From contig PRCZ01000011.1 of NCBI GenBank assembly GCA_009903405.1, positions 1 through 36,306 of the forward strand: a DNA stretch of 36,306 nucleotides, read 5' to 3'. Within the stretch, counting starts at the first letter, position 1. Each line of letters begins with the position of its first letter. A program made the translations under genes and the position numbers. A model generated the notes under the pieces. The model was not told the origin of the DNA, made no database searches, and was given only the letters and a program-made list of their open reading frames with translations. The DNA comes from Candidatus Methanophaga sp. AG-394-G06. Lineage in GTDB: Archaea > Halobacteriota > Syntropharchaeia > Alkanophagales > Methanospirareceae. Of the stretch, positions 31,624 to 36,306 are shown one piece after another.

Positions 31624-33276
31624 ATGGACCCATCTATTTTTATAGCAGGGCTAATAACCTCTGCATGTTACGATCTAATCAAGAGATCACTCAACAAAGT
31701 AATTGTGCCAACTTTTTCCAAAGTCTATGATGAAACAATAGATGAACTCTCTCAAAAATATGAGAATATTGATAGGTTGTGTTTTGATGCGTTTTTTAGG
31801 GACGAAAAAGTTAAAGAAGAGGTAAACAAATTTAAAGAAGGAAATGAAGTAGACCTTGAAATAATTACAAATGAATTTAAGCGTTTTTTTGATGAAAAAG
31901 AATTTAATATGGACCCGGATATATTAAACGACTTCTTTAGAATATTGGAACTTAAAATGGAGAAAGTTCCAAAACTCAAAGAAAAATTGGAAATGCAATA
32001 TTTAAGAGGTTTAAAGAACGATCATGGGGTTTTAAAAGCAGATCATGCAGAATTAAAAGATTCGATTGCAGAATTAAAAGATTCGATTACAGATTTTCAA
32101 ATTGAAGAATTAATAGAAAAGAACAGAGACGATCCCCTTTCTTTGATGGCTCTTTTAAAAAAATTTCAAAAACATTTGAACACCGATCCACTCTATGCTA
32201 CTAAATTGAGTGTTGACGAATCACGCGTATCCGTATCGCAGCATCCTCGATCGCAAGAAGCATTTAAAAAGGCTCCTTTACGCGTAACTTTTAAAAAAAA
32301 GCCAGAAGAGAAGAATGGGAAAATTATACCTTTTGGAGATATGCTAAAAGAGGCGCAAAAGACTCGCACCCCTATAACTTTTGACACGGATCGCATTATA
32401 GATTTCTCAGTGTTTAAAGGAGATAAAACGATCATACCTGTTGACTCGAAAGAGAAACTTGATTCTCTAGCGATTATTCCAGAACCTTTTCCAAAGCCTC
32501 GCCCCGTTAAAATTTTTATTCCTGATACACATGTTGATTTTGATTATGTTCGTCTCGGTGCGATAGAATCAGATGGAACTAAAATAAAACTCTCTAGCAC
32601 AGACAAAAATCTTCCATACAAGTTTGAGTTTTCTTTAGATCCGGAAACAAAAAAGGGACAGTTCAATTTTGAAGCAGATTATCAAACTGCTAATGTGAGT
32701 CAAGCATTTAATTGCGAGAGATTTTTAAGAGAATTGAAACAGAAAAAAGAAATTGCTGTAAAAGATTTAGAAACAGATAAAATCGGTTTTAAGGCAGTTA
32801 TTGATGATTTACCGATTGTGTTAGAAGAGGATGTATACTATGAAGCACTCGAAGACCTTTCCTACATTCAAGAGAAGGCGATGAAAATGATACCTTGTCC
32901 AACAGAACTTAGTAATAAAGATATTTGGGATATCAAGGAAATTAGAGAGATTATAGAAAATGGAAGAATAGAGCGACATTTTTCGGAAATCCGTTTTAAA
33001 ATTAAAAAACAAAGGTTAAAAAGATTTTTGAGGGAATGTAAAGATAATAAAATATGTTTAGGTATGCGTTTTACTAAAGAGGTAAAAAGAATACTTTTTG
33101 GGATAACTATACCGCTGGGCTCATGTACATACAAGCTTCCTCCAGTTGAGTTAACCAAATCCGTAGACGAAATTGAAAAAGATGCTGAAAACTTATTAGA
33201 CGAAGTTTTTATCAAAATATCTTTGCGTCCTGTCTCCAATAAGCCATGTATTATGATTTTTGAGAAATGGTCATAA
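31624..33276 (+). CDS. Unknown AT-rich 550-residue protein, possible defence effector or surface-like protein
   Basis: The ATG at 31624 follows the AT-rich box TTAAATACTAATC by about 30 bases and has no ribosome-binding site beyond TAGG, so the transcript may be leaderless. The N-terminus (DPSIFIAGLITSACYDLI) is a hydrophobic helix, followed by an all-helical region (about 25-125) and a heptad-like coiled coil (DHAELKDSIAELKDSITDF, 134-160). From about 230 the sequence turns into strands (DRIIDFSVFKGDKTIIPVDS, VKIFIPDTHVDFDYVRLG, GQFNFEADYQTANV) and ends with a second helical and strand part. The N-terminal pattern recalls the helical domains at the start of STAND/NACHT-type defence proteins, but no P-loop is present. 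It is divergent from the NucS-like gene and strongly AT-rich, which points to transfer. Confidence 0.55.
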   Translation: MDPSIFIAGLITSACYDLIKRSLNKVIVPTFSKVYDETIDELSQKYENIDRLCFDAFFRDEKVKEEVNKFKEGNEVDLEIITNEFKRFFDEKEFNMDPDILNDFFRILELKMEKVPKLKEKLEMQYLRGLKNDHGVLKADHAELKDSIAELKDSITDFQIEELIEKNRDDPLSLMALLKKFQKHLNTDPLYATKLSVDESRVSVSQHPRSQEAFKKAPLRVTFKKKPEEKNGKIIPFGDMLKEAQKTRTPITFDTDRIIDFSVFKGDKTIIPVDSKEKLDSLAIIPEPFPKPRPVKIFIPDTHVDFDYVRLGAIESDGTKIKLSSTDKNLPYKFEFSLDPETKKGQFNFEADYQTANVSQAFNCERFLRELKQKKEIAVKDLETDKIGFKAVIDDLPIVLEEDVYYEALEDLSYIQEKAMKMIPCPTELSNKDIWDIKEIREIIENGRIERHFSEIRFKIKKQRLKRFLRECKDNKICLGMRFTKEVKRILFGITIPLGSCTYKLPPVELTKSVDEIEKDAENLLDEVFIKISLRPVSNKPCIMIFEKWS

Positions 33277-33305
33277 TTTTGAACGGGTTGTATTAACAAC
33301 TACAT

Positions 33306-36281
33306 TCATCCTTCCACCACTTTTATCTCCTCCTCCGTCAGCCCATACAAATCATAAACCAGCCTATCAATCTGCGTATCAACAAGCTTTATCTGTCGTT
33401 CATAAAGCTCTTTATCTTGATCCATTCTCGCATCGTGGTATTTCTTCTGCAGTTCGAGCATATTGTCCACCAGAGCTACAAGTTTATCGTGCTGAGCGAC
33501 CTCTTCAGGATTTGAGAAGTCTATGGTGCGGACTGGGAAGTCTTTGAAGAAAACATAACTGGGTTCATAAAAATCACCCCGTAATTTTGGCAAAATCGTT
33601 CTAAAGAGGAAAAAATTCACTGAACTATTAAGAATCCCAAGGAGATACCTATCCGTCAGAGGAATAATGAAACATTTTTGGTTTGTATATTTTTTTGATT
33701 CATCAAAGGCAAATTCCGGTCTTTTGCAGATATTTGGGTAAATAATCTTTGGTTTTTCAAATTCAAGGTAATAATCAATAGAATCTTGGATTTCATACAA
33801 TTTGTATGAACCCGGCTTTCTCCCCTGCCATTTTTCTCCACTCCAATCTTTTGGTTTTGGCATGAGTTTTTCTTTAAATTGCTTCAAATAGGATTCTATT
33901 GCAGGATATTCTTTAATATTTACTCCTCTTCGCGTGAAAATAAGATGTTTATCCGTTTGTGGTAATTGATACCGTTTTATGTCCTTGCCTGCAAGAAATG
34001 GTTTGATCAGTTCTGCGCTTTTGGGATCTTCTGCGATCAGCTTATCACGAGTTGAGGAATCGATGACAAAAGCCTCATTCAAACCTGTTACGATACCCCG
34101 ATAGATATTTCCCTGCAAATAGTCACCAAGTGGAATCCCAACCTGACGTATCTTCTTCAGCAATGCAGCAGTCTGCTCATCGACCAGCGACCAACCACCG
34201 TCATCCAGTTCATCCTGATTTACCGCATACTTATGCTCTTTCACATAAGCCCCGAGATCGGAGAACTCCAGCGTTTCGACCTGCGTCACTTCGAATGTCG
34301 AACTGGGTTCCCGGTTGCAAATCCGCATAATGCAGGGGTAAGTTGTGGCATTCTGGAACACCGAAAGGTCGCCAAAGTCAACAATCTCCTCGATACGCTT
34401 TGTTTTAAGCCACTGCCTGAGCGGTTTGCCATAATTCGCACGCATCCACTTGTTCGCAACAATATACGAGAAGAACCCGCCATATCGGAGCAGTGAAACC
34501 CCTTTCTCAATAAAGTAGGCACACAGGTCAGCAGTTCCCTGATACACTCGATAATGATCCTTAAAATATCCCTTCTGCTCTTTCAGCAGTTCCTGCCGTA
34601 CATACGGCGGATTCCCCACAACACAATCAAACCCCCCACGCCGCATAATCCCCCCAAACCCTTTCCTCTCATCATTCCAATCAAACACATTAACCCGCCT
34701 CATCTCCGCTTCGTCAAAAAGAGACCCCTGCACCGTTTCATAATATTCCGGCCCGATCAGCGAATTGCCACACTTGATATTATCGCCAAGATTCGGCAGC
34801 ACACCCTCCAAGCCCAGCTTCATTTGCTGATCTATACTCTCCCTGCTCTCGTGCTCCAGCACCTTCAGTAGCAGACTCATTTTCGTCACTTCTACCGCCT
34901 GCGAGTCAATATCAACGCCAAAGATATTATCCAGAAGGATCCGCTTCTTCTCAGCCGTTGTTAGGTACCACTCATTCGCCTTAGCCTGAAACACCGCCTC
35001 TTTATGCTTCTTCGGCTTGTTGTTCACGTACCAATCCCTATGATACCGTAACAGATAGGTATATGCACCAATAAGGAAACTACCAGACCCACATGCCGGA
35101 TCCAGAATCTTTATCCCTGCAATCACTTCCGGCGTCTTTCCCGCAATCAACTTACCAACCGTATTCTCCACGATATATTCAACGATATACTGAGGCGTGT
35201 AATACACCCCACCAGCTTTTTTTACTTCCGGCTTCGTCTCCACCTTCGCCTGATGCCCGGCGGTCAGCCGAATGACCTTACCCAGAAACTGCTCGTACAC
35301 ATTGCCCAAGATCTCAACTCCGAGCACAGAAAACTCATACGGCGACTTCGGATAATACAGACTCTGAATGATCATCTTCAAGACCTTGTCGTCAATCGTC
35401 AACGCTGGTGTTATCCCATCGATGTCGAAATCGAATATCCCGCTATCGTATTTCGATTCCGCCAACCTAAAATGATTTAGCAAATGCATGTACACGTCAC
35501 CGCCTTCTGCTTGTGTCTGCAACTGCCCATAAGGCTCGATGCCGCGATCTTCACAGATTCGCAAGAAGATTATCCTGTCTATTATCTTTTGCACTGCATA
35601 GTTCAGCTCGTATATACTCACATCATGATTCCGTAGCGCGATATTCTTTGCCAGCATCTCACGCCAGCTCTCTATCTCCTTTAGAAACTCACGATCAACC
35701 TCCGCAGTGCCCTTCTTACCCTTTGTTGATTGCGCGTACCGGTCGAAACTGCCCTTGAGTACCGCTTCCTTTGAGAATACGTCGTATATCTCGTCAAACT
35801 TGTCAAGATACTCGTCAAACGTATAGTATGCAATCCGCCCTATGCCGACTTTGTCATTTTGATTGGGCTTCATCTGACAGTTGAATACCGAGAACTCCTC
35901 GAAGTCCGTAACAATAGATAATGGCAGTTTCGCGCTCCACGCATATCGTCTCAGTTGGTATGACGGGCTGACGTCCTCTTTTATGTTCACTGCAGGCTTC
36001 TTCGCTTCCACGAAGAATTTACGCTGGCTGCCGATTCTGAAACTGTAATCCGGTGCTCTTGTGGACTGCCCAACCTTTATCGTGTCTTCGAGAACAACCT
36101 CCTTGTATTGTTCCGCAAAGCCCTGCTCATTGCTCACGTCCCAGCCCAGGGCTTCAAAGAACGGGTCAATGAATTCGCGTCTTACCTGCGCTTCCTTATA
36201 TGCTGACCGTTTGTAAACGTCTATGTTCGTCCGGAACCGGTCCACGAGCGCGCCAATCTTTTGCCTTGCCTGCTCTTTCAT
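33306..36281 (-). CDS. Type IIG restriction-modification enzyme (Eco57I-like, N6-adenine methylase)
   Basis: A 991-residue single-chain enzyme. Residues 1-130 are a PD-(D/E)XK endonuclease domain (APDYSFRIG with D79, then FFVEAKKP with E92 and K94). A helical connector leads to the methylase: KAGGVYYTPQYIVEYIVENT, SAM-binding DPACGSGSF (394-402), and the catalytic NPPY (557-560) typical of N6-adenine methylation. The last 300 residues are a TaqI-like target-recognition domain, ending in a helical tail (MLELQKKYHDARMDQDKELY). Such enzymes methylate host DNA and cut unmodified DNA. The gene is complete, with its ATG at 36281 and no frame damage. The tail sequence recurs as fossils at 23.3 and 27.1 kb. 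Confidence 0.93.
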   Translation of the reverse strand: MKEQARQKIGALVDRFRTNIDVYKRSAYKEAQVRREFIDPFFEALGWDVSNEQGFAEQYKEVVLEDTIKVGQSTRAPDYSFRIGSQRKFFVEAKKPAVNIKEDVSPSYQLRRYAWSAKLPLSIVTDFEEFSVFNCQMKPNQNDKVGIGRIAYYTFDEYLDKFDEIYDVFSKEAVLKGSFDRYAQSTKGKKGTAEVDREFLKEIESWREMLAKNIALRNHDVSIYELNYAVQKIIDRIIFLRICEDRGIEPYGQLQTQAEGGDVYMHLLNHFRLAESKYDSGIFDFDIDGITPALTIDDKVLKMIIQSLYYPKSPYEFSVLGVEILGNVYEQFLGKVIRLTAGHQAKVETKPEVKKAGGVYYTPQYIVEYIVENTVGKLIAGKTPEVIAGIKILDPACGSGSFLIGAYTYLLRYHRDWYVNNKPKKHKEAVFQAKANEWYLTTAEKKRILLDNIFGVDIDSQAVEVTKMSLLLKVLEHESRESIDQQMKLGLEGVLPNLGDNIKCGNSLIGPEYYETVQGSLFDEAEMRRVNVFDWNDERKGFGGIMRRGGFDCVVGNPPYVRQELLKEQKGYFKDHYRVYQGTADLCAYFIEKGVSLLRYGGFFSYIVANKWMRANYGKPLRQWLKTKRIEEIVDFGDLSVFQNATTYPCIMRICNREPSSTFEVTQVETLEFSDLGAYVKEHKYAVNQDELDDGGWSLVDEQTAALLKKIRQVGIPLGDYLQGNIYRGIVTGLNEAFVIDSSTRDKLIAEDPKSAELIKPFLAGKDIKRYQLPQTDKHLIFTRRGVNIKEYPAIESYLKQFKEKLMPKPKDWSGEKWQGRKPGSYKLYEIQDSIDYYLEFEKPKIIYPNICKRPEFAFDESKKYTNQKCFIIPLTDRYLLGILNSSVNFFLFRTILPKLRGDFYEPSYVFFKDFPVRTIDFSNPEEVAQHDKLVALVDNMLELQKKYHDARMDQDKELYERQIKLVDTQIDRLVYDLYGLTEEEIKVVEG

Positions 36282-36306
36282 TGTATATACCGTGTAACTT
36301 CTACAT

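Noticed and set aside
33260..33547. Plus-strand frames at 23279, 26999 and 33260 that resemble one another (NHKPAYQSAYQQ-like)
   Set aside because: They are antisense to the three copies of the restriction-gene tail, so their similarity is a shadow of that homology. Only the signal-like first 20 codons at 26999 may be a real stump.
1..36306. CRISPR array, tRNA or rRNA genes
   Set aside because: No regularly spaced direct repeats with unique spacers were found; the four inverted-repeat elements are far apart and differ in their centres. No tRNA cloverleaf or rRNA stretch was recognised by eye, though tRNA detection by eye is imperfect.

Overview
The window reads as one contig of an anaerobic euryarchaeon. 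Supporting signs are TATA-type promoters of the CTTATATATA form, GGAGGTGA ribosome-binding sites, U-rich terminators, secreted proteins rich in N-glycosylation sequons, a DUF166 protein, HdeD/DUF308 membrane proteins and a four-gene futalosine menaquinone operon. A lineage near the methanogens or methane/alkane-oxidising archaea (for example ANME-1-like) would fit, but this is inference from gene content and the taxon is not proven.

Layout. (a) 1-2.7 kb holds three secreted-protein genes: a partial chagasin-domain gene, a lamin-tail plus chagasin fusion whose 3' part is a copy of the first, and a 351-aa Ig-like surface protein. (b) 2.7-5.4 kb: ilvE overlapping a DUF166 gene, then a PHP-family phosphoesterase. 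(c) 5.4-7.2 kb: two divergent HdeD-type membrane proteins. (d) 7.6-14.2 kb: an AarF/UbiB kinase-like protein, a cardiolipin-synthase-like phospholipase D enzyme, a B12-type radical SAM enzyme, MarC and a two-TM potassium channel. (e) 14.2-15.0 kb: a decayed IS4-superfamily transposase. (f) 15.1-18.8 kb: mqnE-mqnA-mqnC-mqnD on the minus strand, for aminofutalosine to 1,4-dihydroxy-6-naphthoate; mqnB is not present here. (g) 19.4-21.8 kb: an anchored exported protein, UspA, a Fic remnant, an unknown protein and a lone contractile-injection-system tube protein. (h) 22-28.9 kb is a decay zone: two toxin-antitoxin modules with intact antitoxins and damaged toxins, fragments of a restriction-modification gene, several IS remnants and a few intact genes (an Ig-like membrane protein, a metallophosphoesterase and an unknown membrane protein). 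(i) 29.1-36.3 kb is a defence-like block: an unknown protein with an RNxxxH motif, a winged-helix/NucS-like nuclease, an unknown AT-rich 550-aa protein and a complete type IIG restriction-modification enzyme.

An intergenic inverted-repeat family, based on alternating GATTTACACAGATTTACGC-like units, occurs four times (about 1.4, 7.3, 19.1 and 22.1 kb). The last 200 or so bases of the type IIG gene also appear as two broken copies at 23.3 and 27.1 kb. The best candidates for undescribed biology are the unknown defence-like genes at 29.1-33.3 kb, the orphan injection-tube gene, and two tiny leader ORFs joined by ATGA overlaps to downstream genes. No tRNA, rRNA or CRISPR array was seen.
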